Below, piece by piece: positions 1-9,013 of a DNA stretch of 64,000 bases. Where the stretch lies: the NCBI RefSeq assembly GCF_006265165.1, contig NZ_VDCH01000007.1, forward strand, positions 1 through 64,000. Direction: 5' to 3'. The notes beneath the pieces were generated by a model. It ran no database searches and was not told the DNA's origin. It saw only the letters and a program-made list of their open reading frames with translations. The stretch's first letter is position 1; every line of letters begins with the position of its first letter. The stretch is from Chlorobaculum thiosulfatiphilum (lineage in GTDB: Bacteria > Bacteroidota > Chlorobiia > Chlorobiales > Chlorobiaceae). Made by a program: the position numbers and the translations under genes.

Positions 1-24
1 CCCGCCCATCGCCATCACCGCATC

Positions 25-172
25 TTATTTCTCCTCTTTCCTTCCGCTTTTCTCAAGCGCTTTTTTCGAGATCGCCTCGTGGAGTTGGTTTATCTGCGCT
101 ACCCTTGGCTGTTCGTGGCAGGCGCGATCCGAAGTTTCAACTCGCCGGAGCAACAGGCGTAGCGCAGTCAAT
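25..172 (-). pseudogene. C-terminal tail of an unrecognised protein (possible remnant)
   Basis: An open frame of about 48 codons runs on the minus strand from the arsC stop region to a TAA at 25-27. It has no ATG; a TTG near 172 is the only plausible start. The last residues read roughly AISKKALEKSGRKEEK. A similar tail, AISEKVLEKSRGKKGGK, ends another startless frame at 5409-5564. The shared tail suggests two remnants or paralogous C-termini, but I do not recognise the family. It could be non-coding. Confidence 0.25.
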
Positions 173-605
173 CCATATTGTCGAGCCACTCCTGCAATTT
201 CCCGCGCAGCTCATCGCGCACCGCCCTGAAACCGGCAAGCTGCTCCTCTCTGGCGCCGCTCTGATCGGCAGGATCCGGCAAAGGCCAGAAAAAACGGCGT
301 CCATCGAGAAGGCCCGGCCAGATTCTCGGGCAGCTTGCCTGGGCCTTGTCGCAGACAACGATGAGATAGTGCACGGGAACCCTGCCGAGATAGAGTTCGA
401 CCGGCTTGGGTTTCTGCGAGGCGATGTCGATGCCGACCTCCCGCATCACTTCAACCGCGAGCGGATGCACCTCCTCTCTTGGTTCCAGCCCGGCGCTCAT
501 AGCGACGAACCGGTCGCCGGCCATCTCCCTGAGCAGCCCTTCGGCCATCTGGCTCCGCGCCGAGTTTCCGGTGCAGAGAAAGAGCACATTCTGTTTCTTT
601 TCCAT
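168..605 (-). CDS. arsC: Arsenate reductase, low-molecular-weight phosphatase type
   Basis: This 145-residue protein reduces arsenate to arsenite in the cytoplasm. The phosphatase-type P-loop CTGNSARS puts the nucleophile at Cys11 and Arg at 17. A redox pair Cys85/Cys92 (VVCDKAQASCP) and the DP acid near 111 follow, as in thioredoxin-coupled ArsC. The Cys just before the P-loop Arg in Bacillus ArsC is Ala here, unlike the second ArsC at 1711-2139. The ATG at 605 is chosen because homology begins there; the longer frame adds an unrelated 30 residues. It is the last recognisable gene of the ars transcription unit, 47 bp downstream of acr3. Confidence 0.9.
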   Translation of the reverse strand: MEKKQNVLFLCTGNSARSQMAEGLLREMAGDRFVAMSAGLEPREEVHPLAVEVMREVGIDIASQKPKPVELYLGRVPVHYLIVVCDKAQASCPRIWPGLLDGRRFFWPLPDPADQSGAREEQLAGFRAVRDELRGKLQEWLDNMD

Positions 606-652
606 CTTCGTACAGGTTTTTGTTTGAAGTCGAAGCAAAAATCCAGGCGTTG

Positions 653-1708
653 TCAGGCTTCGCTCACACCGCCGAACCACTTCTCCCTGAACCACAGCGA
701 AACGTTCACCAGCGCGATGAGCGCGGGCACTTCCACCAGCGGACCGATGACGGCGGCGAAGGCTTCGCCGGAGTCGATGCCGAAGACCGCGACCGCGATC
801 GCGATGGCCAGCTCGAAGTTGTTGCTCGCCGCCGTGAAGGAGAGCGTGGCGGTTTTGGAGTAGTCCGCGCCGATCTTGCGCCCCATCCAGAACGACACGA
901 GGAACATGATGACAAAATAAAGTAGCAGCGGAATGGCGATACGCACCACATCCATCGGAATTTTCACAATGTATTCACCTTTGAGCGAGAACATGACGAC
1001 AATCGTGAAGAGCAGCGCCACCAGAGTCAGCGGGCTGATGCGCGGCACGAAGACCGTTTCGTACCACTCGCGCCCCTTCAGCCGCAGCATGACGAAGCGC
1101 GTCAGGAATCCGGCGATGAAGGGAATGCCGAGGTAGATGAAGACCGACGAGGCGATTTCGGCGATGGTGATCTCGACGCGGAACGAACTCATGCCGAGCC
1201 AGCCGGGCAGCACCGTCAGAAACACCCAGGCGTAGACCGAAAAGAAGAGCACCTGAAACACCGAGTTGAAGGCCACCAGCCCGGCGGCGTACTCGGTGTC
1301 GCCTTTGGCCAGCTCGTTCCAGACGATCACCATCGCGATGCAGCGGGCCAGGCCGATCAGGATCAGCCCCGCCATGTAGTGCGGCATGTCGGCGAGAAGC
1401 AGCACGGCGAGCGTGAACATCAGCACCGGCCCGATCACCCAGTTCTGCACGAGCGACAGGCCGAGCACCTTCGTGTTGCGGAATACGTCGCCAAGCTCCT
1501 CGTACTTCACCTTCGCGAGCGGCGGATACATCATGACGATGAGGCCGATGGCGATGGGCACGTTGGTCGTGCCGGACTGGAAGCGGTTCCAGAATCCGGC
1601 GATCTGCGGATAGAGATAGCCGGAGAGCACCCCGACGCCCATCGCGAGGAAAATCCAGAGCGTCAGGTAGCGGTCGAGGAAAGAGAGCTGTTTTGTCGTG
1701 TTACTCAT
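653..1708 (-). CDS. acr3: Arsenite efflux permease, Acr3 family
   Basis: This 351-residue inner-membrane protein has about ten hydrophobic segments, the usual Acr3 length and topology. The conserved cysteine lies in [12 protein letters not shown] (Cys123), and the late segment around residues 290-335 carries the conserved NNFELA region. It exports the arsenite made by the two flanking ArsC proteins. It starts 2 bp after the upstream arsC stop, so translation is probably coupled. Regulation is expected from the operator at 3562-3577. Confidence 0.93.
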   Translation of the reverse strand: MSNTTKQLSFLDRYLTLWIFLAMGVGVLSGYLYPQIAGFWNRFQSGTTNVPIAIGLIVMMYPPLAKVKYEELGDVFRNTKVLGLSLVQNWVIGPVLMFTLAVLLLADMPHYMAGLILIGLARCIAMVIVWNELAKGDTEYAAGLVAFNSVFQVLFFSVYAWVFLTVLPGWLGMSSFRVEITIAEIASSVFIYLGIPFIAGFLTRFVMLRLKGREWYETVFVPRISPLTLVALLFTIVVMFSLKGEYIVKIPMDVVRIAIPLLLYFVIMFLVSFWMGRKIGADYSKTATLSFTAASNNFELAIAIAVAVFGIDSGEAFAAVIGPLVEVPALIALVNVSLWFREKWFGGVSEA

Positions 1709-1710
1709 GA

Positions 1711-2139
1711 TCAGGCTCCTGCAATGGTTTCGCGATAAAATTCGCCGAACCGCGCTTCGATTTCGTCGCGCACCCGGCGGAAGACAGCGAGCACCTCCTC
1801 AGCGCTGCCGGTGGCCGCCGCCGGATCGTCGAAGCCGATGTGCAGGCGGTGCTTCACCTCGCCGGTAAAGAGCGGGCAGCTCTCTTTGGCGCCGTCGCAG
1901 ACCGTCACGACGTAATCGAACGGCCTGGAGAGAAATACGTCAACGCTTTTCGGCTGGTTTGCCGAAATATCGATGCCGACCTCCCGCATCACCTGAACCG
2001 CCAGCGGATGAACTTCGCCAGCCGGAATCGTGCCTGCGGAGAAGACTTCGAGTTCGTGGTCGAAGGAGCGCAGGAACCCTTCGGCCATCTGGCTCCGGCA
2101 CGAGTTGCCGGTGCAGAGAATGAGTATCGATTGCTTCAT
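1711..2139 (-). CDS. arsC: Arsenate reductase, low-molecular-weight phosphatase type (second copy)
   Basis: A 142-residue cytoplasmic arsenate reductase. The P-loop CTGNSCRS gives Cys9, Cys14 and Arg15. Cys81 and Cys88 form the thioredoxin-recycled pair, and GFDDP near 102-106 supplies the catalytic acid. All cysteines of the classical Bacillus/Staphylococcus enzyme are present. It lies between the permease gene (28-bp gap) and acr3 (2-bp gap). Having two divergent ArsC copies in one operon could give redundancy or different reductant preference; that is inference. Confidence 0.93.
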   Translation of the reverse strand: MKQSILILCTGNSCRSQMAEGFLRSFDHELEVFSAGTIPAGEVHPLAVQVMREVGIDISANQPKSVDVFLSRPFDYVVTVCDGAKESCPLFTGEVKHRLHIGFDDPAAATGSAEEVLAVFRRVRDEIEARFGEFYRETIAGA

Positions 2140-2167
2140 GTCTTTTTCAGAATGTGAGTTATGCGAT

Positions 2168-3229
2168 TCAGAAAACAGCGTTGAAAACGAAGCCGACCAG
2201 CATGATGCCCGTCGCCACGACTCCCGCGAAAATCGCGATGAGCTGCGGGCGGAGCACCTTGCGGAGGATAATCATCTCCGGAGCGGAGAGGGCGATGACG
2301 CTCATCATGAAGGCGAGCACCGTGCCGAGCGCCGCCCCCTTGCCCAGCAGCGCCTGCACGACCGGAATGATTCCGGCGGCGTTGGAGTACATCGGCACCC
2401 CGATCAGCACGGCGGCGGGCACCGACCACCACACCTCGTTGCCCATCAGCGAGGCCATGAAGTTCTCCGGCACGTAGCCGTGGATGCCCGCGCCGAGGCC
2501 CACGCCGAGCACAATGTAGAGCCACACCTTGCCGACGATCTGGCGCACGTGGCGCACACCTTCGCCCGCCCGCTCCGGCCAGCTCACGGCGTCAGCGGAA
2601 AATTCCGACGAAACCGCGCTGTTCTGGAGCTTTTGCACCCACTCTTCGAGAAATCGCTCCAGCCGGAGCTTGCCGATCACCATCCCCGAAATCACCGCAA
2701 CGAGCAGGCCCATCGCGAGATAGAGCATGGCGACCTGCCAGCCGAACATGCCGAAAAGCAGCGCAAGCGCCACCTCGTTGACCATCGGCGCGGAGATGAG
2801 GAACGAGAAGGTGACGCCGAGTGGCACCCCCGCCTGCAAAAAGCCGATGAAAAGCGGCACGGCGGAGCAGGAGCAGAACGGCGTCACAATGCCGAGCGTG
2901 GCGGCCATCGCGTTGCCGACGCCCGTGCGCCTGCCGGAAAGCATGGCCCGCGTCCGCTCCGCCGAAATGAAGGTATGCACCACCCCCATCGCGAACACCA
3001 CCGCCGTCAGCAGCAGGAGCACCTTCGGCGTTTCGTAGATAAAGAAGTGCAGCGCCTCGCCGAACGGGGTGGCGCGGCTCAAGCCGAGAGCGCCGACCAG
3101 CAAGCCAGCGCCCGCTTCGAGATTCAGGTAGAGCGCCGCCCAGAGCGCCGCCGCCGCAAGCGCCCCGGCGATCCACGCCGGGGTCGAAGCTCGTAGGCCG
3201 TTGGAGTTGCGCGAATCGTGCGTTTGCAT
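2168..3229 (-). CDS. Membrane permease of the ArsP/DUF318 (YraQ-like) family
   Basis: This 353-residue polytopic membrane protein has at least eight hydrophobic segments. The signature TPFCSCSAVPLFIGFL (CSC at 119-121) and the later matching half with GVPMYSNAAGI are typical of the DUF318/ArsP permease family, whose known members export trivalent organoarsenicals. The ATG at 3229 is preferred over the upstream frame start because the extra 47 residues are low-complexity and overlap the previous gene. It lies 4 bp downstream of the thioredoxin-like gene. That pairing is common in ars loci and suggests handling of thiol-bound arsenic. Confidence 0.85.
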   Translation of the reverse strand: MQTHDSRNSNGLRASTPAWIAGALAAAALWAALYLNLEAGAGLLVGALGLSRATPFGEALHFFIYETPKVLLLLTAVVFAMGVVHTFISAERTRAMLSGRRTGVGNAMAATLGIVTPFCSCSAVPLFIGFLQAGVPLGVTFSFLISAPMVNEVALALLFGMFGWQVAMLYLAMGLLVAVISGMVIGKLRLERFLEEWVQKLQNSAVSSEFSADAVSWPERAGEGVRHVRQIVGKVWLYIVLGVGLGAGIHGYVPENFMASLMGNEVWWSVPAAVLIGVPMYSNAAGIIPVVQALLGKGAALGTVLAFMMSVIALSAPEMIILRKVLRPQLIAIFAGVVATGIMLVGFVFNAVF

Positions 3230-3233
3230 CGTT

Positions 3234-3539
3234 TCAGCAGCAGGTTCCGTTCTGGCGGCCGATCCCTTTGGCGTGGTTGCCGCAGCAGCCGGAGGGCTTC
3301 GGAGCGGCGGTAAGGAACTGACGCAGCTCGTTGCTGGACGGTACGCGCCCGCTGCACACCACCTTGCCATCCACCACGAGGCCGGGCGTTGACATCACGC
3401 CATACGACACGATCTCCTGAATGTCTTCGACCTTCTGCACATCGGCCTCGATGTTTTCAGCGGCGACTACCGCTTTCACTGCGTCGGCGAGCTGGTTGCA
3501 TTTGGCGCATCCCGATCCGAGAATCTTGATCTCTTTCAT
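3234..3539 (-). CDS. Small thioredoxin-like protein with CAKC motif
   Basis: A 101-residue thioredoxin-fold protein (thioredoxin_3 type) with an N-terminal beta strand and redox motif CAKC at 11-14. A proline-containing strand, MSTPGLVVDGKVV, follows. The tail is cysteine-rich (GCCGN and a final TCC), which may bind metal or arsenite. The ATG at 3539 is chosen at the start of the fold. It is the first gene of the arsenic unit, directly downstream of an ArsR-type operator. A redox role with ArsC or the permease is inferred. Confidence 0.82.
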   Translation of the reverse strand: MKEIKILGSGCAKCNQLADAVKAVVAAENIEADVQKVEDIQEIVSYGVMSTPGLVVDGKVVCSGRVPSSNELRQFLTAAPKPSGCCGNHAKGIGRQNGTCC

Positions 3540-3561
3540 TGTTCTGTTTTTTTTTGAGTTT

Positions 3562-3577
3562 ATCGCAAATGAACGAT
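3562..3577 (-). promoter_or_regulatory. Probable ArsR operator of the trx-permease-arsC-acr3-arsC unit
   Basis: ATCG-N8-CGAT lies 23 bp upstream of the thioredoxin-like start and just downstream of arsR. The same half-sites with the same 8-bp spacing occur in the perfect palindrome upstream of arsR (3964-3979), so both are probably bound by this ArsR. Confidence 0.6.
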
Positions 3578-3613
3578 TTGTTAAAGAAGCTTTATCTTCG
3601 ACGAATTTCGATC

Positions 3614-3946
3614 TCAACACCCGCATCCGCCGCTCTTTTCGGAGGCGAAAAACTCACCGAAGAGCGCTTGGGCCTTTGCCCAGTTTTCACGATGGATGCA
3701 GTACTTCACCTTTGGCGGATCGATCTCCCCCTGGATCAGCCCCGCCTCCTTGAGTGCCTTCAGGTGCTGCGAAATGGTCGATTGCGCCATCGGGATCAGC
3801 CCGGTCAGCTCCCCCGTAAAACAGCAAGTCTCCCCGGCCAGCAGCCGCAGGATTCTGATCCGCACCGGATGGCCCAGCGCCTTGGCCATCACCGCAAGCT
3901 CAATCTCGCTTGTGCTGTAGCCGATGTCGGAAAGGGTTCTCTGCAT
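3614..3946 (-). CDS. arsR: ArsR/SmtB-family arsenic-responsive repressor
   Basis: A 110-residue winged-helix repressor. The recognition helix falls in AQSTISQHLKALKEAGL (54-70) and the wing around EIDPPKVKYCIHR. Vicinal cysteines Cys41-Cys42 in GETCCFTGEL occupy the usual alpha-3 arsenite site position, and a further GCGC tail (108-110) plus Cys83 could add thiol ligands. It heads the ars region, with a palindromic operator immediately upstream and a second operator downstream of it. Confidence 0.92.
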   Translation of the reverse strand: MQRTLSDIGYSTSEIELAVMAKALGHPVRIRILRLLAGETCCFTGELTGLIPMAQSTISQHLKALKEAGLIQGEIDPPKVKYCIHRENWAKAQALFGEFFASEKSGGCGC

Positions 3947-3959
3947 GAGTGTGTTTTTA

Positions 3960-3983
3960 ATTCATCGTAAATATACGATGAAT
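3960..3983 (-). promoter_or_regulatory. Perfect palindrome upstream of arsR (ArsR autoregulatory operator)
   Basis: Two perfect 10-bp arms, ATTCATCGTA and TACGATGAAT, are separated by AATA and centred 25 bp upstream of the arsR start. The inner part is ATCG-N8-CGAT, matching the site at 3562-3577. Confidence 0.72.
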
Positions 3984-4360
3984 GTTGAAAGATGCAAGTC
4001 GAAAAGTGCGCGGGGGGTAAGAACGGCGTCGTTTTAAGGGACGGGGCGGATGGGTGGAGGATTGCGGCTCAGATGATTCTGGTTGTTTGGTGGATAATTT
4101 TGCGCTAATTTTTCAGGTGATTGATTTGCGGGTGTGTTCTCGGCTTCGGTTTTGGTGTGGGTCAGTCGATGGGCTGTGAGCCGTGTTCTTATGCCGATCC
4201 GTATAAGACGCAAAAATAAAACGCAATGTAAGGTTTAAGTGATTAAAAATCAGGTTATTAACAGTATTTGTAATGGCTTCTCGATTGCGTTTTATATGGG
4301 CTGTGATTCAAAAATCCGCAGTTTAGGCGGATCAGTATAAACAATGTTAAGCCTATACAT
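3984..4360. other. Intergenic stretch before the HEPN cassette
   Basis: No gene is seen. The right half is AT-rich and structured. A perfect 12-bp inverted repeat joins ATAAAACGCAAT (4216-4227) to ATTGCGTTTTAT (4284-4295). A short hairpin, ATCCGC/GCGGAT, spans 4314-4332. GTTAAGC at 4346-4352 fits the integron core consensus GTTRRRY and would mark the left end of the cassette. No integrase gene is present in the window. Confidence 0.5.
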
Positions 4361-5113
4361 ATGCATAAATTCAATTTAATCGAAAATGCAAACGACTCTT
4401 TAGAGCATGCAATCAAACACATGGGGCCGGTCAATAAGAACGGCGTCGGTGACTGGAAACGGATAATTGTAGACTTCGCCCATGTGGTTGAATTGCTATT
4501 CAAAGAAAAGTTACGCCAGACACACTCTGCTTTTGTTTTCGACAATATTGACAAATATCCATCAAATGACGCATTCACAGTCGGAGCAGAAAAGGTATTC
4601 AAAAGGCTTCAAAAAATTTGCAATATTCAGTTTTCAAAAGAGGAAATAAGCGCCATCAATACGGCGAGAGAAAAAAGAAACGAAATCGAGCATTTTGAGT
4701 TTTCAATTACTGAACATGAAGCTAAAGCGCTTGTCGGTCAGGTGCTTTCGTTCATATTTAGCTTTGCCGATGAGCACTTGAATTTGGAGTGGAAAGCTTC
4801 TCATCTGAAAGACGGTAAATGGTTGATTCTTCGCCAGTACACGGAATTTTATGATGATTTACTTCGTAAAGCACAAGAAAAGATTGATGCAAATGAGATA
4901 TATGTAATCAAATGCACCTCTTGCCACAACGAAACATTCGATGTGGACGAAGAAGCGTGCCTCGTCTGCGGGCACAGCGAAGAAGTTCTTGAGTGCAAAT
5001 GGTGCAAAGAACCATATATATTTTCATCATGCGAGTACGGCGAAGAGGCACAACTTTGTCCGAGTTGCGAATGGAAAGATGGTTATGCTGCTGCTAATTT
5101 TGAAAAGTATTAA
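4361..5113 (+). CDS. HEPN-like protein with C-terminal zinc ribbons
   Basis: This 250-residue protein has not been assigned a function by me. The N-terminal 145 residues are helical and contain RNEIEH (Arg106-Asn107...His111), the R-N-x3-H motif of HEPN domains, many of which are metal-independent RNases. The C-terminal part has four CxxC knuckles (185/188, 200/203, 212/215, 233/236), suggesting two zinc ribbons for nucleic-acid or protein binding. The gene is AT-rich compared with its neighbours, stands alone, and is followed 5 bp after its stop by an attC-like structure. RNase toxin or defence roles are inference. Confidence 0.75.
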   Translation: MHKFNLIENANDSLEHAIKHMGPVNKNGVGDWKRIIVDFAHVVELLFKEKLRQTHSAFVFDNIDKYPSNDAFTVGAEKVFKRLQKICNIQFSKEEISAINTAREKRNEIEHFEFSITEHEAKALVGQVLSFIFSFADEHLNLEWKASHLKDGKWLILRQYTEFYDDLLRKAQEKIDANEIYVIKCTSCHNETFDVDEEACLVCGHSEEVLECKWCKEPYIFSSCEYGEEAQLCPSCEWKDGYAAANFEKY

Positions 5114-5118
5114 ACACG

Positions 5119-5207
5119 GTTTAACCAGTCAATAAACCTGACCGGAAATAGCCGCATTCTTGAAAGGTGGGCAACCTTTCGGCCGGCAGGTTATTTCACC
5201 GTTAGAC
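5119..5207 (+). other. attC: Integron attC-like recombination site
   Basis: The 89-nt element begins GTTTAAC (RYYYAAC) and ends GTTAGAC (GTTRRRY). Between them AATAA/TTATT, CCTG/CAGG and CCGG/CCGG pair, with single unpaired A residues only on the left arm, like extrahelical bases. The tip is a hairpin with perfect 7-bp stem GAAAGGT/ACCTTTC (5162-5180). Length, end boxes, imperfect palindrome and position just after a gene stop all fit attC. Confidence 0.7.
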
Positions 5208-5551
5208 GATAAGAGTAGCTGTTGGATCCCGGGTTTTTATTTGTCAAAAACATCGACAACCTCAGGGGGGCTGACAGCTCTTTTACATCAGGTAAAAATA
5301 TCGGCGAAAACGATGTAGATATTCTCGTCAGCTTTCATGATCTATTCAATTGACGGCGTCGCGGATAGATGTTTTGGAATAAACCCAGCCTGGCGCCAAA
5401 ACCGTTTTTTACTTCCCACCTTTCTTTCCCCTGCTTTTTTCCAGCACCTTCTCCGAGATCGCGCCTTCGATGTCCGACGAAAGCGTGAGGCTTCTGAAGA
5501 GGTCGAGGTTGAAGGTTGAGGTTCTCCGGTCGGTTGTTCTGGAAGGGTTTA
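5208..5551. other. Intergenic stretch with a startless minus-strand frame
   Basis: No convincing gene. On the minus strand a 51-codon frame with no start codon (5409-5564) ends at a TAA. Its tail, AISEKVLEKSRGKKGGK, resembles the tail ending at position 25. It may be the remnant of a gene cut by insertions here. The rest shows nothing I can name. Confidence 0.35.
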
Positions 5552-5580
5552 AGGGGGCTTGTGTTCATCATCAGCCCCCT
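5552..5580 (-). terminator. Hairpin downstream of the alcohol dehydrogenase gene
   Basis: AGGGGGCT (5552-5559) and AGCCCCCT (5573-5580) form a perfect 8-bp stem with a 13-nt loop, starting 14 bp past the dehydrogenase stop. Only a weak T-rich stretch follows on the minus strand, so termination efficiency is uncertain. Confidence 0.5.
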
Positions 5581-5593
5581 ATCGTAACATCTA

Positions 5594-6775
5594 TCACACC
5601 GCCGCTCGCAACACCTCGACGATGTCCGCTTTCGTCATCATCGGTCTGCCGGGGAGCTGGCCTTCTGCGTTACCTGCGACGAGCAGGGTGTCTTCGGCGT
5701 AGCGGTCGAGGAGTTCGTCGCCGATGCCGCATTCCGACAGGCGCGTCGGGCAGCCAATGGAGCGCAGGAATGCCTCGAAGCGGTCGATGCCTTCCAGCGC
5801 GGCCTCCATGTCGTCAGACTTTGTAATGCCGAAAATGCGCCGGGCGAATTGCGCGAATCGCGCGGGCCGCGTCTTGGCGGCGAAGCGCATCCAGGCCGGG
5901 TTGACGACGGAGAGGCCCGCGCCGTGGGCGATGTCGTGCTGCGCCGAGAGCGTGTGCTCGATCATGTGCACCGGGAAGGGCGAGAGCGTTCCGGCCTGCA
6001 CCCAGCCGTTCAGCGCAACTACCGAGGCCCACTGCGTCTGGGCGCGCGCATCGAGGTCGTTACCGTCGGCGACCGCTTTTGGCCCGTACTCCATCGCGGT
6101 GAGGATCACCCCTTCGGCGAAGCGATCCTGCACCGGCGTACCGTCAACGCCATTGAAGTACGCTTCGGTGATGTGTGTGATGAGGTCGCAGATGCCGTAG
6201 GCGGTCTGGTCGGGCGGAACGCTCACGGTCAGTTCGGGATCGACGATGGCCGCTTTCGGGTAGAGGCACTTCGCGCCGACGAACGATTTGATCATCGTTT
6301 TCTCGTCCGTGATGACCGCGCCGCTGTTCATTTCCGAGCCGGTTGCAGCAAGCGTCGGCACGGTGATGATCGGCAGCGCGCGGGTCGGAAGTCGCCGCGC
6401 CGCCTGGCCGTGCGGGAACATGTTCCACAGGTCGCCCTCGTAAAAGACCGCCGCCGCCATGACTTTCGCGGCGTCCATCACGCTGCCGCCGCCGAGCGCG
6501 ATCACCACGTCGCAACTCTCCCGCCGGGCGATCTCGCCGCCCCGCGCCACCGACGAAAGGCGCGGGTTCGGCTCGACGCCGCTGCACTCCACCGCCGACA
6601 CTCCAGCCTCGTCGAGGCTCGCGACCGCGCGGTCAAACGCGCCGTTGCGCTTGACGCTGCCGCCGCCGGTGACGATCATCGCTTTGTTGCCGTATTCGCG
6701 CGCTACTTCGCCGAGCCGCAAAAGCGTTCCGGCTCCAAAGATCATGCGCGTTGGATTTTGATACTCGAATTTCAT
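5594..6775 (-). CDS. Iron-containing alcohol dehydrogenase (BdhA/YqhD-like)
   Basis: A 393-residue type III alcohol dehydrogenase, expected to reduce aldehydes with NAD(P)H in the cytoplasm. The nucleotide-binding GGGS motif lies in VIALGGGSVMDAAK, followed by the family region VPTLAATGSEMN. The metal-site histidines lie in HMIEHTLSAQHDIAHGAG. The ATG at 6775 matches the family start (MKFEYQNPTRMIFGAG); the longer frame adds 35 unrelated residues. It is monocistronic and divergent from nifH across a 574-bp gap. Its substrate cannot be read from the sequence. Confidence 0.9.
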   Translation of the reverse strand: MKFEYQNPTRMIFGAGTLLRLGEVAREYGNKAMIVTGGGSVKRNGAFDRAVASLDEAGVSAVECSGVEPNPRLSSVARGGEIARRESCDVVIALGGGSVMDAAKVMAAAVFYEGDLWNMFPHGQAARRLPTRALPIITVPTLAATGSEMNSGAVITDEKTMIKSFVGAKCLYPKAAIVDPELTVSVPPDQTAYGICDLITHITEAYFNGVDGTPVQDRFAEGVILTAMEYGPKAVADGNDLDARAQTQWASVVALNGWVQAGTLSPFPVHMIEHTLSAQHDIAHGAGLSVVNPAWMRFAAKTRPARFAQFARRIFGITKSDDMEAALEGIDRFEAFLRSIGCPTRLSECGIGDELLDRYAEDTLLVAGNAEGQLPGRPMMTKADIVEVLRAAV

Positions 6776-8171
<1,396 letters not shown>

Positions 8172-8198
8172 TTCAATATCAAACAAGGAGATACGCGA

Positions 8199-8516
8199 AT
8201 GAAAATGGTGAGGGCAATGTTGCGTCCCGAAATTGCGGATGCTGTGTCGGACGGGCTGGCCGAGGCGGGCTTCATCTCGATGACCAAGATGAACATTTTT
8301 GGCCGGGGCAAGCAGAAGGGCATCAAGATCGGCGATGTCCACTACGACGAGCTGCCGAAGGTGATGATGCTGCTCGTGGTCGATGACGAGGATGTCGAGG
8401 ATGTGGTGGCCGTGATGAAGTCGAAAGCTTATACCGGCAACTTCGGCGACGGCAAGATTTTCATAACGCCCGTCGATGGCGCATTCACCGTGCGCACCGG
8501 CCAGGCAGGCTTATAA
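8199..8516 (+). CDS. nifI1: Nitrogenase-associated PII-like regulator NifI1
   Basis: A 105-residue PII-family protein. With NifI2 it is known in other organisms to switch off nitrogenase by binding NifDK in response to 2-oxoglutarate and ATP/ADP. The T-loop region GRGKQKGIKIGDVHYDE and the C-terminal GDGKIFITPV segment are typical. It lacks the GlnB uridylylation-type T-loop sequence. A strong ribosome-binding site, AAGGAG, precedes the ATG. Its target proteins are not encoded nearby in this window. Confidence 0.93.
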   Translation: MKMVRAMLRPEIADAVSDGLAEAGFISMTKMNIFGRGKQKGIKIGDVHYDELPKVMMLLVVDDEDVEDVVAVMKSKAYTGNFGDGKIFITPVDGAFTVRTGQAGL

Positions 8517-8528
8517 GGAGATACGGCT

Positions 8529-8894
8529 ATGAAGGAAATACTGGCAGTGATTCGTCCCAAACAGGTCAAGAGGACGAAGGATGTTCTCGAACAGCTCGGC
8601 TTTCCGGCCTTCAGCGCGGTCGCCGTGCTTGGGCGGGGCAAGCAGAAAGGCATCGCCGGGGAGATCGCCTGCGAACTGCCGGAGGGGCTGGAGTCCACGC
8701 CGGGCAGCTCGAAGTACGTCCCCAAGCGCATGGTGTCGCTGATCGTGCCCGACGAGGACGCCGACCTGGTGGTCAAGGCGATCCTGAAGGTAAACCAGAC
8801 GAAGCAGTACGGCGACGGCAAGGTGTTCGTCTGCCCGATCGACAACGTCGTGAGGATCAGGACGGACGAGGAAGGCGAGGCGGCAATCAAGTGA
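8529..8894 (+). CDS. nifI2: Nitrogenase-associated PII-like regulator NifI2
   Basis: A 121-residue PII paralogue with the longer T-loop typical of NifI2 (GRGKQKGIAGEIACELPEG onward) and the conserved GDGKVFVCPI segment near the C-terminus. It starts 12 bp after nifI1 with a TAAGGAG ribosome-binding site. In relatives nifD follows; here an AT-rich spacer and a foreign-looking gene begin about 120 bp later, so nifI2 marks the left edge of the insertion/deletion. Confidence 0.93.
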   Translation: MKEILAVIRPKQVKRTKDVLEQLGFPAFSAVAVLGRGKQKGIAGEIACELPEGLESTPGSSKYVPKRMVSLIVPDEDADLVVKAILKVNQTKQYGDGKVFVCPIDNVVRIRTDEEGEAAIK

Positions 8895-9013
8895 GATTTC
8901 TTACGAACAGTGACGAGTGTGTTTTTGTATTCTGCTATACGGTCTTGTTATAAAAGATTTTTATAAATTGCGTTGTTAATTAACAATGCCACTGCACTAC
9001 TGCTTTATAGGTC

